A stretch of 64,000 bases of DNA, taken from positions 351,587 to 415,586 of the forward strand of contig CAMPDV010000261.1 of NCBI GenBank assembly GCA_946699065.1, in the 5' to 3' direction. The notes under the pieces are model-generated. The model was given only the letters and a program-made list of their open reading frames with translations. It had not been told where the DNA came from and did no database searches. The stretch is from Loxodes magnus (Eukaryota; Ciliophora; Karyorelictea; Loxodida; Loxodidae). Both the position numbers and the translations under genes were made by a program. The first letter of the stretch is position 1, and each line of letters opens with the position of its first letter. Below are positions 11,710-24,017 of this stretch, piece after piece.

Positions 11710-13921
11710 CTAAAATTGGCACCTCTTTCTTTTTAAATATAATATAACTTTTTCTTTAGTATCTTTCTAGAATGGAATGAATTTCTTAATCTCTTTCAAT
11801 TAAACTAAGTTTAATTTATTTAAATAGATAAAATCTTAATAGAGTAATTTTATAACTGAATAGTTAAAAGAAATAAGCTTTGATGATAGACTCAACAAGG
11901 ATAATAAAATTTAATTCACTTCTTAATTAATTTGAAATGTATGATAGCTTTGAAATCTAATTACCATTTATTTTTAAGTATTTTAATAATTTAGTTAATA
12001 TATTTCTTAATACCATAATTTATAAAGAAGAATAAAACTTTTACTAAAATTTAAATCTTTAATTATATTTCAAACATTTTTCAGGTATTTGGATAATAAT
12101 CCTCAAATTTAATAGAAGCAATCACCAAAAAATTCCCTTATCTTTTTGCTGCTTATAAAGAAATAGCATAATTAAAACTAAAGCTATTACTAACTTCATA
12201 ACATTTATAAAAACCTTTATGTATTAGATGGCTTCTATTGCTCACCTAAAATGGGCTTTTATAATGCATAATTTTAATGAGATTCATTTTATCTAGATTT
12301 CTAAGTTTTCTATATGTTTACTAAAACTACAAAGCAATAAACTAATTTATTAACTTAAAAGAAATTATCAAAATAAGTTATCTTACAGATTTAATTATCT
12401 TAAGGTAAAATTAAAGAAATCTTATGACTTTTTAGTTAATATTAAGCTTATTTATTTAACTAATATTAGCTTCTTAATTATTTAAATTAACTAATATATT
12501 AAACTTACTCTGCTCAACTAAATGGGAGAATACCTGATAATAGCTAAGATATAGTAGTTACGAATTCTTATAGTTTTAATTATCTAGAACTAAAGTTTCT
12601 TATTTAATTTACTTAAAGACTCAGTTAATTTTAATTTCCCATTTAAATTTTTAATGTTGAAAGTAAGTTTAAAACTGAATGGATAAGCGAAAATAGGAAA
12701 TGTGCTATAAAATCAAATATAAAGCAAATCGATCTTAGTTTGAAAAGTAGACTTTAAACTATTGATTATACTCTTTAAGCATAGACTGAAATAAGGACTT
12801 TCATGATTTGATGGTCGATAAATAATAGAATAATTTTAATTAAAAGTTTAAATTACTTTATTATAATTTTGAATAGTCATAAACTAAATTTAAACTCTTT
12901 TAATTTCTTTAAAGGATACAACTACTTTATTATAGTTAGGATTAAAGAATTAAAAAAGATTAATTTTAAGTATGTTCCTTTATGATATTCCTATTAATTT
13001 ACTTCTAAACTTAATAAATAGAGAATCTTTTGATTAATAACTATCCTAATATTGAATCTGAAATGTAAAATAAAAGAGAATACTATATTAGTTCAGAACT
13101 GCATATAATGATTACCTAAATAAAAAGTTATACTATTCATTTATTCAATAAAGTAAAATTTAATCTAGAAATCCTAATATTCTGCTTATTTATATAATTT
13201 ATCGATAAATGTTTAATATATCAATTAAGTTGCCTTATTAGGTAATTTGTAAATGATTCTTTTAAATAGTAAGAAGTTAAAGTAAAAAGTAGCATAATAA
13301 ATAATCATAGATAGAATTAGATATTATTGATTTATATTTAAAATTTAAATTAGAAAATAAATTTAAATTTGAAATAGAAATTAGCTACTTACTTTATATT
13401 TAAATGTGATAGTTGTTCATTATTTATATTTTAAACTTATTTTATATTAGAATAGGATTTAATTCTTTTAATAAGGTATTTATGCATAATATTTAAAATT
13501 AATTACTTAGGTTATTTGTTAGTGTACGAAAAATAAGCAAGAAGATATTAAAATTATATAGTATTTATTTTAGTTTAAAATTAGATTTCATTGTATACAA
13601 ATTTTCCTCTTTTTACACTGATTTGAATATTTCATTTCACATTAAACGCTATAAATGAGCCTAAAGTTAATTTAATAAATAATATTTATAGCAAGCAAAT
13701 TCATTAAAAGCAAGCAGCTTTTTCTAGTTAAATTTAAAGTTTAATAAAATTAATTAAAATTAATTGGTAAAAAAGTAAAAGGCATTTTAATTTTTTTAAC
13801 TTTCGATACAAAAAAAGAATAAGAAAACTAAAAATAATAAGGAAAAGTTCTTAAATACTAATAATATCATTTATTTTTTTAATATTTACATTTAAAGTTA
13901 CATTATTTAAGGAAATTCCTT

Positions 13922-15538
13922 TCATTGCTTTTTCAGCTTTCTTTCTATTTTACTCTAAATTTTTTCTAGATATTTTTCTGTTTTATCAACAAAAATATTT
14001 TCTTTTTTTAAAGTTTCAAGTCTATAACTTTGAGGCCTGATGTTTATTTATTCCTTTTTTTTGTTTTTAGCTTCTTCTTTATTTCTCATCGTGTGCATTA
14101 CTGATCGATTTTGTAATTTATTAGATTTTGTGTCTTTAGGAGGTTTAGAAATAATTTGTTGAGGTTGTGTATCATAATCTTGATTTTAATTCTGATCTTA
14201 CTCAGTGTTTTTCTCAACAGTTATATTTTCCTACTGCGTTTAAGGTTTTAAGTTTTAAAGATCAGTTATATCTCATTGAGGAGCTAAACTAAATATAAAA
14301 AATTACTCTTCTTATTTCTCTTCTGTGTGTTACTCATTATTTGGCGTTTGGGATTAGACCCTTTTTAACTTGGATCTACTAGAATTTTTATTTCTACGAC
14401 CTTTTCTTTCGTTTATTTTAATTTGAGAGGCAATTTATTCAAATTCCTAGTTAATACTAACGTCATCCTCAGAATTTAAATATTTCTACACTTCTTTATT
14501 TTCAGGATAATTCATTACTTTTAATGTATTATCATGAGATTACTTTCTTTTAAGTAAGGCTTCTTTTTCTAATTGAATTAAATATCCTTTGTTTAATTAA
14601 GTATTTTGCTTTAGCATTGCTTGATTTTATCTATTTTAAGACTCGATATTTTGATTTTAATATGTATCCTATTATGTTTCAAAGTTTTCTTTAATGAAAT
14701 TCTTAAAATCTCTTTTTTATTTGAGAATTTGCTTTTTTCTCTAAAGTTCAGGCAATTCAATGGCATTTTTCAAGAAACTTTCTTATTCCCATTATTTATA
14801 AAGTGGAAGCTTTTATTATACCTTTTTACTTTCAGTTCTATCTCTTTGTTTAATGTTTTATCACTTTTGCTTTCTTTCCTCCATCCTTTATTTCTTTTCA
14901 AGTATTCTTTAAAGCCGTTCTTCTATTATTTTAATTTCTCTTTCCTTTTGGAGGAGTGTAAAGTTATCGAGTTCTTATTAATATTCCATTCTTTTGTTTT
15001 CTTACCACATCTCTAGCTACTTTTTTCTTTTTTACTGCTCTTTCGTTAACTTTCTGACAAATTAATTAGCTTGACTTTACATTTATTGCTCTTACTAGTA
15101 ATAAATTCCTTCCTTTCTTTATTGATGTATCTATTTTCATCTTTGCTTTCTTTCTTAATCCACTTATTTTTCTTCTAGATTTTGATCATTAGAATCATAT
15201 GATCTTTATAAAGGAGACATAGAAGTACTTTTAGATTTTGAATTAGTTTTAGCTTTAGGAGCTTGATAATAATGGTATCTTTTCATTTTAGGCTTCTCAT
15301 ATCACTATCTACTTAAATCTTTCTTACTTTTATTATGATCTTACTCTTAGGACTACTAGAAGAAAAATTCATCAGGATTTCAATTTGATATAATCTTCTA
15401 AGTTTTAATATTAGCAGTAGTAATGCTAAATCTGTCTAAAAGGCTTGATTTAATCTTAATATGATCTTCAGGGGAAATTTTAATCTTTATTTTATCAAAC
15501 TCTAAGTCGAAAAAATACTTTAATTCAATGTTTTCCAT
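13922..15538 (-). CDS. Coiled-coil, Q-rich protein, unknown function
   Basis: 538 residues, single exon, ATG at 15538, TGA at 13924-13922. Residues 1-65 (MENIELKYFFDLEFDKIKI...) look like a small folded domain ending in a TGA-encoded Trp (SNWNPDEFF). Residues about 120-330 are a dense charged helix (K/E/R/Q), certainly coiled coil, followed by a polar linker and a short basic C-terminus (KIERKLKKQ). Five internal TGA codons read as Trp, none in the last ~100 codons. The closing TGA was chosen because downstream sequence in frame is plain AT-rich spacer. A cytoskeletal or ciliary structural role is likely by composition only. Confidence 0.75.
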
Positions 15539-17107
15539 AAAAGAAACTATTAATTTATCTTTATTTAAACTAATTTTGCTTGTCTCTTTAATAATTTCTA
15601 TTTAGTCCTAGCTACAGCTATTAGTTAGTTAATAGATAATCTTCCAATTTACGTATCATTCGCTTCCTAAGTTAAACCGTTAGTTATTTAATATAATTAT
15701 TTAATGCTATTTAAGGTTTATGCATGTAGATATAAGAACTCTAGTTTTAAAGGATGATATTATATATAATGAAGTTATAGTGCTTAATCTCTATTTATTG
15801 CTAATTAAGCAAGTATTTATAAAATGGAACTATTGATTCCTCTTAATGTGATGGTATTATATTTAGATTTGAATAGCTTAATAGTCTAATTAATTAAACT
15901 GTATAATTATAAATAGTAAGCATATTAGTTTAGTTAACTAACTGAAGTGTTATAATCTCTATTTTTATTTAAATGTATGCATCCATTATTTGCTTTATTA
16001 AATTAAGATAAGAATATATATTGTAACTACCTTATTTTAAATCTATTCTATAGCATTTTAGTACATTTCTTCAACCAAAAAGTTAGTTATGTAATTAGAG
16101 TATTGAGAGGGGAAATGTGAATATTATAGAGTAACTATACAAATGCTATCTATTCCTATATAATACGCTTATCAATTTTTAAACTTATAATTATTAATAA
16201 TATTTAGCAAGTTATTCTTGCTATACTACTAAATGGTTCTTAAGCTTGAATATTAATGTTCTAGAACAAAGGCTTGATTAAAGGTATTTATTCTAAATAA
16301 TGCTCTTAATAATATAAATTACCCTATATAATTTAATGCTGCTACTTTTCATTTCTTTCCCTCTCTTCTGAGAATATATTCAGCAACATTTAAATAGTAT
16401 GCTTTTTCATTAGCAGAACTTAAATTTAATACTTTTATCAAGATTTACACTCTTCACAAAGATAGGTCTATAGATAATTTTTATTTATGCTAAATAGATA
16501 AATTTAGATATAGGAATAATTTAAAATAGTAAATAAAGAATATTTTACTTTATATAAAGCATATTTATATTAGCATGCTATTTCATTAGTAATGGATATA
16601 CTAAAAAGAAAAGATAGATTATAACTTCTATTAATAATTTATTAATTCCTTTAAATAAGAAAAGCTTAAATATTTAGCTTTAGTATTTATCTACTAATTT
16701 ATAAATTAAGAACAGATATATTTCTGAATAAAACCTCTAGAGTGATTGGATATAATCGTACATATTATCATCACGCAAACATTTGCTTAATCATGAAATA
16801 GTAGAGGTAGCTTTAAACTAACTGCTTTATTATTCATTTCAATTAGCTTGATTTTATATAAAAGGTAAAATTTATAAAATTCTATTAAATCTAAAGTCCC
16901 TTTCTTTTAGGTGCGAATTATAATTGATCTTGATAAAAATTAGCTATTTAAATAACTTAAAAGAATAGTAACTGAAAAATGTAGAAATGTATAAAAAATA
17001 GTATGAAGAACTGATAAATTATGTGATATCAATAGAAGTTATAAAAAGTAAAAGAAAAGGATTTAATTTAATTCAATTTAAAGCTTAATATCTAAAATTC
17101 ATTTGGT
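15539..17107. other. AT-rich spacer, about 1.6 kb
   Basis: Separates two minus-strand genes. Nothing recognised on either strand. Confidence 0.5.
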
Positions 17108-19690
17108 TCAGTCATGATTTTCAATTAAATAAAGAAAAACTTCTTCCAAGCTTGAGGGAGATATACTAAAATGCTGAACTAAATTTTTATTTTCTTGTAT
17201 TACTTTCAAAATAGTTGAAACACCAATGCCAAGAGGAATTCTAAATTCTAGCTGGTTTTTAAATTCATTTACTAAATTACTATTAGGAATTTTATTAAAT
17301 TTATCTTTAATTATCTCACTATCTTATGAAGAAACTGGAGAAATAATTATTTAGAACCCGAGCCCATAGAGTGCTTTAAGTCTGATGGGTGAAGCTAAGC
17401 ATCTTAATATTCCGTGATCTAAAATTCCGATTCTATGACACAGAACTTCTGCTTCTTACATACTATGAGTTGTTAGTAGAATTCCTCCCTTTATATTTGC
17501 ACTTTACTTACTTAAAATATCCCATACTTATCTTCTATGTTCAGGATCAAGTCCGGTAGTTGGCTCATCCAAAATAAGTAATTCGGGTTCCCCAACTAGA
17601 GCAACAGCAAGAGACAAGCGCCTTCTGCATCCTCCTGACAAATCTTTGGATAAGAATTTATTGTATTTCTATAATTCAACACTTTCAATAGTTTTTTAAA
17701 TATTGCTAGTTGTACCTTTAAGTCTTGAATAAAACATCAAGTGCTCTTCTACTGTTAGCTCAGGCCATAATAAATCAAATTATGGACATACACCAATAAA
17801 TAAATGAGCTTTACTTGTATTATTTTTAATAGAATTTCCTGCAATTCATGCATCACCTCTATCTGTAGTTAGTAAACCGGTTAAAATAGAAATAAGCGTT
17901 GTTTTACCAGCTCCATTAGGTCCTAATAGTCCGAAAATTTCCCCAAATTTAATTGCAAAATTTACTTATTGTAGTGCAAGATGTTTTCCATCACCTCCAG
18001 TGTACATCTTACGTAGATCTTTTATAACAGCAGGGAATTCTGTGAAATTTTTCAATTAATCAATCATAGATTTTTCATTTTTTACATCTTCATCTTCAGA
18101 TAAGTTTTCTTCTTATAAAATAGAAAAGTTCTAGCTTTTAAATTTTTTATAGTTTAGAATGCTTTTAAGGAAAAATAAAGGATGTTTTCTCACTCCATAA
18201 TCACCAGGAAGCACTTCGTTCAGATAAAAAGACAGTAGATAGATGAAAGAACCAACTAAGAACATATTAATAATACCTTGAGATATTTCTTAATTTACAG
18301 GCTTGCCCAATAAATCCATTTAAGTTATGCACTCTATAAGACTGCAGCTAATTCCCATTCTATATATAATTCTGCACAATGCCCATTAGGGATAAAGTAA
18401 TAAATACCATGGGAAAGACTCTGGATATGGGTAAAGAACAATAGATAAAGTTACACCCCATAAGCAAAGGAAAATAGAAAGCAAATATCCTGTTAGCGTC
18501 GCAGTTCTAACTTTATTTACAAAAGTTTGGTATAAAAAAGCAAGAGCAATTTGAGAGTAACCCCAACCTAAGCCTACCAAAATCCATAAATAAAAGGTAG
18601 TAGTAGTGAAAACCATAAGATCAAACATGATTCCAATTAAATAGAAGAGAATGAAAATAAACATGTATATTGAAAAATTGAAGAGAAAGTTTGATAATCA
18701 GTAATATCTCATTTTTAATCCACTCATTTACATTATCTGAATTATTTTCTACTCTTTTTCAAGAACCATGCTATACATAAAGACAGGGAATAATAGTGAT
18801 AAACTGAGAGGATATAGTGTTGTTCCTACAATGTTTATAATTGATGTTATTTTGTAATCATTTCCTATCTTGGCAGGATAATATGATAAAAGCATCAAAA
18901 TTTCGGTTTTGTCAAATAACATTCTGGTATATGCTTATGTAAACATATCAGCAATTGTCAGAATGGCATCTTATACTAGCATAACTATCTAATTTCCAAA
19001 ATTAATTTCAGTCAAGCCATTTGAACGATGATAGGGTCAAAATCCAATATCATTTATTTGGAGTTTGTAGTCAATTGAATTTTCATCTGCTTTATAAAAT
19101 GTTATTACACCATCAGGAATCATACTATTTCAATTAGAATTACCATTAATATCTATTTTATGCTCATCTACTATTTCAACCAATTTTGAAACTTCTAAAT
19201 TTAAATTTCCGTCTCACTCTTAGAACATTGGAAATTCATTAGCATTTCAATAGTAGCAACTTCAAGTTATTATTTTTTAAAATAGCCCAGGTTAAATATT
19301 CTAAATCGATTAAAATGAAGAAAAAGTATTCCCTTTACCAAGGAAAAGTTATGTTTAGTTATATATTGTCTAGTTATTATTTTCTACTTTATATAAGAAT
19401 CATTAGTCACAGCTTGTAGCTTCTATACCATCAATTTAACTAAGTCAATTTTAAGAAGGAAAAAATGGAGGATTCAAGGCACGAGAAAACGTGAAAACTT
19501 GATCTGAATCTTAGATTTTAATTTTCGCATTTATAACAGCTTCTAATAGCTTCTTTATAATGAAAACTAAAAGTAATGCTAAAAGCGGAGTAATTATCAT
19601 GCAGAAATTAGTACATATCTACTTCCTCTAAAGAGAAATGTTTTTTAGAATGAGCGCCTTTATTTAGTTAGGTTTCCTCTACGCTTCCAT
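17108..19690 (-). CDS. ABCA-type half transporter
   Basis: 860 residues, single exon. The layout is that of one half of an ABCA lipid transporter: first membrane helix at about residues 30-50 ([15 protein letters not shown]), a large extracytoplasmic loop to about residue 270, a six-helix membrane block at about 275-500, and one nucleotide-binding domain at about 555-860. The NBD has Walker [10 protein letters not shown] near 590, Q-loop VCPQFDLL, signature LSGG near 684, Walker [14 protein letters not shown] and switch His in LTTHSMQEAE. It ends at TGA after LIENHD. Substrate unknown; lipid or sterol export is the family norm. With one NBD it should act as a dimer. Several TGA codons read as Trp, for example G-D-A-W-I in the NBD. 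The Met at 19690 precedes a short cytosolic tail and the first helix. Confidence 0.93.
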
Positions 19691-21372
19691 ATAATTTTAT
19701 AAATTATTTAATTTTTATGTATGTAAACACTGATAAATAAGTAAATCAAAATCTTTCAGACTAAATAACAATTTAATTTAAATCATGTCAGTTTTACCTT
19801 ATAACTCCGAAACTTGTATCAATTGTTTTATCTTTATGTTAAGTAAAATAAATAACCAAATTAAGTTTAATCTACCAAGTTTCTAGACTTTGTACTAGTT
19901 AAATATAAGGATAAATATAATAAAGGAAAAAGTTAAAATTGAATTAATGAATGAAAAGTAGGAGATAGTGGTGTATTGATAATCAATTATTAATTATGTA
20001 TTATAATGTCTTAAAACGCTTACATTCAAAATGATAAAACCTAATAACAATATATGCTTATGCTTTATTGCTAACTTACACATATCACTATGAATACTTA
20101 ACACTAGTAACTTAATATATACTGTTTTAGCTTAACTACATTTAGTAGTAATTTAGATATCATAACTTTTATAGCATTTTATAAATAAATGAATAAAGTG
20201 GGTAAAGGATACTGAGACATTAATTTTTTAATTAAATATGAACAAAAGTGTAAGAGAGATTGACTATGATTATTTATATTTGATATAAGATTACTTTATT
20301 TAGTTAAGATAAACATTTAAAATATTTTATAAATTAACATACTTTAATATCTTTATTTAAGAAGTTTAGTTAGCATTTCCAGATTATGTAAGATTATTTT
20401 AATGAGGACTAAGGAAAACAAAGAAGAAAATAATTAAAAAAAGACTTGAGTTATACTTAAATTCCCTTCTTTAAGTATACTTAATGATAATTAAGATATA
20501 TTCTTAATTAAATTAAGCAATTAAAAATAATTAGTTAAAAGAATTAAAACAAATACTAAGTTACTCTAATATCTGAATAATAGTCAAAATTAAAGGAAAC
20601 ACTATTTAGACCTAATATATCAATCATTATAAAAAAGAGATTTTATTTTAGAAACTTGATATAAATTAATAATTTTAGTTTATATAAGAATCTAAGCTAC
20701 CTGTTCCTAATTACTTTTTTATCTATCATATGTAGTTTCACTTAAATCATTATATAGTTTTTTTGTCAAAATACATAAGAAACGTAGCTAGCTTTACTTT
20801 TTAATGAGAGAAGTATTTTTTTAAGTCATATTAATTACTTGAAAATAGAAAAATTGAGCTGAGTATTTTAGTGAAAATATGAGATTGGATAGATAATGAA
20901 CTCCTTTATACTTTATATTGATTTAATAAAAAAGAAGATAAAACATCTAGCAAAACTACTTTTATTATATTTTAAGCATCAACAGTATATTTACAATCAT
21001 ATTTCTATATTCATATGCTTCTTTCTGACAAAACTTACACCTTTAAATTTTTACTAAACATAAATATCCGATCTAGCCTCGAAAACTTCATATAGTGAAT
21101 TTTATTATAAATAAAGCAGAGGAGAATCCACTTTAGATCCTAAAAGAAAGCATTAAATTTTCAATGTAATGATTTATTCTGCTTTGAAAAGGTATGAAAA
21201 AATAAAGAATAATAAATTTCTACATGCATATTTAAATGAAAATTATAGGATGAATAATCGATTCTTATATGAAAGTATTGTTAACAATATACATTCCTTA
21301 TTAAATTAAAAATAATCTTCTTTTTGTCTTGTTTATTTCATATTAAAGGAAATTGTTTACGAATTTTGTATA
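19691..21372. other. AT-rich spacer, about 1.7 kb
   Basis: Contains the upstream regions of the divergent ABC transporter and PAM2 genes. No feature recognised. Confidence 0.5.
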
Positions 21373-22032
21373 ATGGCAGAGAAACGAACTTAAACAATTA
21401 CAGGATTTAAATTAAATTGCTAGGCTGCAGAATTTAAACCAAATGTAAGGATAAATGCTAGAATGGAGAAGATTAGCGATAGAATTTAGTTGTTTTCGAG
21501 TGATGAAGAAACTTAGGAATAACAAGAGATAAGTGCCTACTTTAGAATAAATGAAAGGAATAGAAAATCTAAAAAATCCTAAAAATCCTAAAAATCCTAA
21601 AAATCTAAAAAGTCTAAAAAGTCTTAAAAATCCTAAAAATCTACGAAATCAAAAAATATAAAAACTTAGATTGATATGAAAGTACCTCCAAGACCTAAAA
21701 ACCCAATGGAAAAAAATTTTCAATTTATGGAGGATAATTGCTGATCATTAGATCCACTTCTCTATAAGCTTAAAAAATAAGATGTAGGAAAAGCGAATCT
21801 AAACATAAGTAGCAACACCTCTAATATATCAACAGCTGAAAGTGATAACTTCTCTCTTCAAGACTTATCGATAAACGGAAGTTCGAAACTTTAGATGTAA
21901 ACTGCATACTTCAAAGCTTGAATTTAGGAGGAAGAGAATAATAATGAATATATTAAAATTGAAAATAGAGAATAGTACAATATTTTATTTTCAGAAGAAA
22001 TAGAGAATCTTAAGTAATTAATAAAAGAATGA
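21373..22032 (+). CDS. Small PAM2-motif protein with a Lys-Ser-Gln repeat
   Basis: 219 residues, single exon. Residues 14-23 read LNCQAAEFKP, an exact match to the PAM2 core L-N-x-x-A-x-E-F-x-P, the peptide bound by the MLLE domain of poly(A)-binding protein in ataxin-2, PAIP1/2, eRF3 and others. The motif is N-terminal, as is common. Residues about 65-95 are a low-complexity run of KSQ and KSK triplets built from a 9-nt DNA repeat (tcctaaaaa and variants, about 21567-21650). The rest is polar with an acidic tail. Two TGA codons are Trp (D-N-C-W-S, F-K-A-W-I) and the third is taken as stop because coding character ends there. A role in mRNA translation or stability through PABP is inference from the motif. 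Confidence 0.75.
21567..21650 (+). repeat. 9-nt tandem repeat encoding Ser-Gln/Lys-Lys units
   Basis: About nine copies of tcctaaaaa and close variants (tctaaaaag) inside the PAM2-motif gene. In frame they give Ser-Gln-Lys or Ser-Lys-Lys, so length changes by whole units would be tolerated. Confidence 0.8.
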
Positions 22033-22958
22033 AAAACTTTTGCATATATTAATTGTAAATCTTAATCTACTTGGCTTTTATATTTATAACTTTAATATCA
22101 ATTTCTTTTATCCTTTATATCATTTATTATCAAAATGCTTATTATATTAAGTTACTTCTATTCTAAAATATAAAGCTCTTAATATAGCAAATTTTATATA
22201 AATTTATAGTGATTGTTTTAAATTTCTAACAATTAGGTTTATTTATTTATTGTTACAAAAATATTAGAAAGTAAAATAGGTTTAGGATAAAAAGTAAATA
22301 AATGATAGGAAGGATCTAAAAGCATATATGTTCATAACTAAGCTTACTTTTGGCTGAACTTATCAAAAGAAGCTAAAAATAAAATAAGAATTAGTAGCAA
22401 ACTTAATAAATATGAAATAGTGATTTACTAAGATTATAAAGTATAGCTATCTTAAAATATAATATATTTTAAATATAATTTAAACTAATCTATTTAACCA
22501 TAAAGAAGTTTCTAATTTCACATCTTAAAATTATATTAAAGTATTTTTTATTAAGATTTTACTTTTATTTTCTTCAGAAAAATTATAAGTTAAAAATAAT
22601 TTATTAATTGATTAAATAAAAACTCATTCTATTATAATATCAGACTTATATAAATCTTTCCTCAATTTTTATTTTTACCAGTTTATTTTCTATTAAATAA
22701 AATAAAAATATTAAAGACAAGTTATAGTAGTTCTAGCTACTTAAAAGTAAGAGGATTGCATATTTATATAATAATATACTTTCTTTTTAATTTTTGTATT
22801 TATATAAATAAGAACATTTATCTAATTATCATAATATTAAATTAATAAACTTAGGCTATAGATCCCTCTTAATAAAAATTCTAGTACTGATACTAGAGAT
22901 AATTAAAATTAAGTTATTTGTTGTGGTGCTTCATATTTATATATCATAAATTATTTAT
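22033..22958. other. AT-rich spacer, about 0.9 kb
   Basis: Promoter side of the cysteine protease gene. No motif singled out. Confidence 0.5.
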
Positions 22959-24017
22959 ATGGACTCTAATAAAATTATTTTTAGTTTAATCTTCTTGGCT
23001 TGCTTTGCATTATTTGCGTTTGTAATAGCTAGCAAGGGAAATGGTGTAATATCTCAGTTTTACCTTACTTTGAGGCAAAGAGAAAGATTTAGGGATAATT
23101 AATTAGACAAAGTGACGTGGAATGAATTTTAGATCTTCCGAAGCAAATATAATAAAACCTATTAATCATTTGATAAATATTTAGAGAGATATCAAATTTT
23201 CCATGATAACTATTACTAGATTCAAACACTCAACTAGCAAAGTCTTAACACTTAATATGCTATCAATCATTTTTCAGATCTTACTAAGGAAGAATTCATT
23301 AACACTTATTTAGGATTAAAAAAGTAAGATAATGTATAGAAAAATTATGAATACTTAGAACCAAAACCTTTGTAAGAATAATTCGATTGGGTCGAAAAGG
23401 GAGCTGTAACTCCTATTAAAGATTAAGGCTAATGTGGTAGCTGTTGAGCATTTAGTGCAGTAGCTGCTTTAGAAGGTGCTTATTTCTTAAAAACTGGATA
23501 GTTGTAATCTTTTTCAGAATAATAATTAGTTGATTGTTCAAGTTAACAAGGTAATCATGGATGCAATGGAGGTCTCATGGAATATGCTTTTAGATATTGA
23601 ACTATGAATTCTGCAGAGCTAGAATAAGCATATCCTTATAAAGGTAGTGATGGAAATTGCTAATATGATCGTAATAAGGGAATTACAAGAATACTATCTG
23701 GAATGTCAGTCCCATCTTCAGAAATGATGTTGTCTACATATCTTTAATATTAACCAATTTCAGTTGCAGTCGATGCATCTGATTGATCTTCATATAGTGG
23801 AGGAATTTATGATGGTCACTGCTCTGAATCTTATCTAAATCATGGAGTTACTTTGGTTGGATATGGAAGTGACGGAGGTGCTAATTATTGGAGGATAAAA
23901 AATTCGTGGGGAACAGGCTGGGGAGAAAATGGATTCATAAGATTGCCAAGATCATTATGGTCTAATGGTGTAGGAAAATGTGGAATTGCTTCAGAGGCAT
24001 CTTATCCACTTCTTTGA
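22959..24017 (+). CDS. Papain-family (C1A, cathepsin L-like) cysteine protease precursor
   Basis: 352 residues. A hydrophobic signal or anchor segment lies at about residues 6-27. The I29 propeptide inhibitor spans about 50-115 ([26 protein letters not shown]). The mature peptidase begins near residue 135 ([19 protein letters not shown]). Catalytic residues are visible: Gln in GQCG, Cys162 in CGSCWAF, His295 in [11 protein letters not shown] and Asn315 in NSWG. The Trp next to the active Cys is encoded by TGA at 23445-23447, one of the cleanest proofs of the code here; two further TGAs are also Trp. The last TGA, at 24015-24017, follows the usual cathepsin ending ASYPLL. Likely lysosomal or phagosomal. 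Proenzyme activation by removal of the propeptide is the family norm. Confidence 0.95.

Larger units (their letters stand above)
9267..13921. other. Longest spacer in the window, 4.6 kb, two weak ORFs
   Basis: Mostly very AT-rich. Base composition is visibly less AT-rich from about 9580 to 10430, where a weak histone-like frame lies (separate entry). A second frame at 11296-11709 is also listed separately. On the minus strand an open frame 10628-10239 (129 codons) has a coding-like first half but a hydrophobic second half and overlaps the plus-strand candidate; I do not call it. Beyond 11.8 kb I see nothing. Confidence 0.5.

Noticed and set aside
14621..15016. A 131-codon plus-strand hydrophobic frame that could suggest a membrane protein.
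   Set aside because: Antisense to the Q/K/E-rich coiled-coil gene; the complement of Lys/Gln/Glu codons yields Phe/Leu/Ile/Ser. The same reasoning removes similar frames at 6518, 7028, 42969, 61083, 61302 and 62970.
18386..18664. A separate 92-residue membrane protein.
   Set aside because: It is in frame with, and part of, the ABCA transporter membrane block; it looks separate only if TAA and TAG are read as stops.
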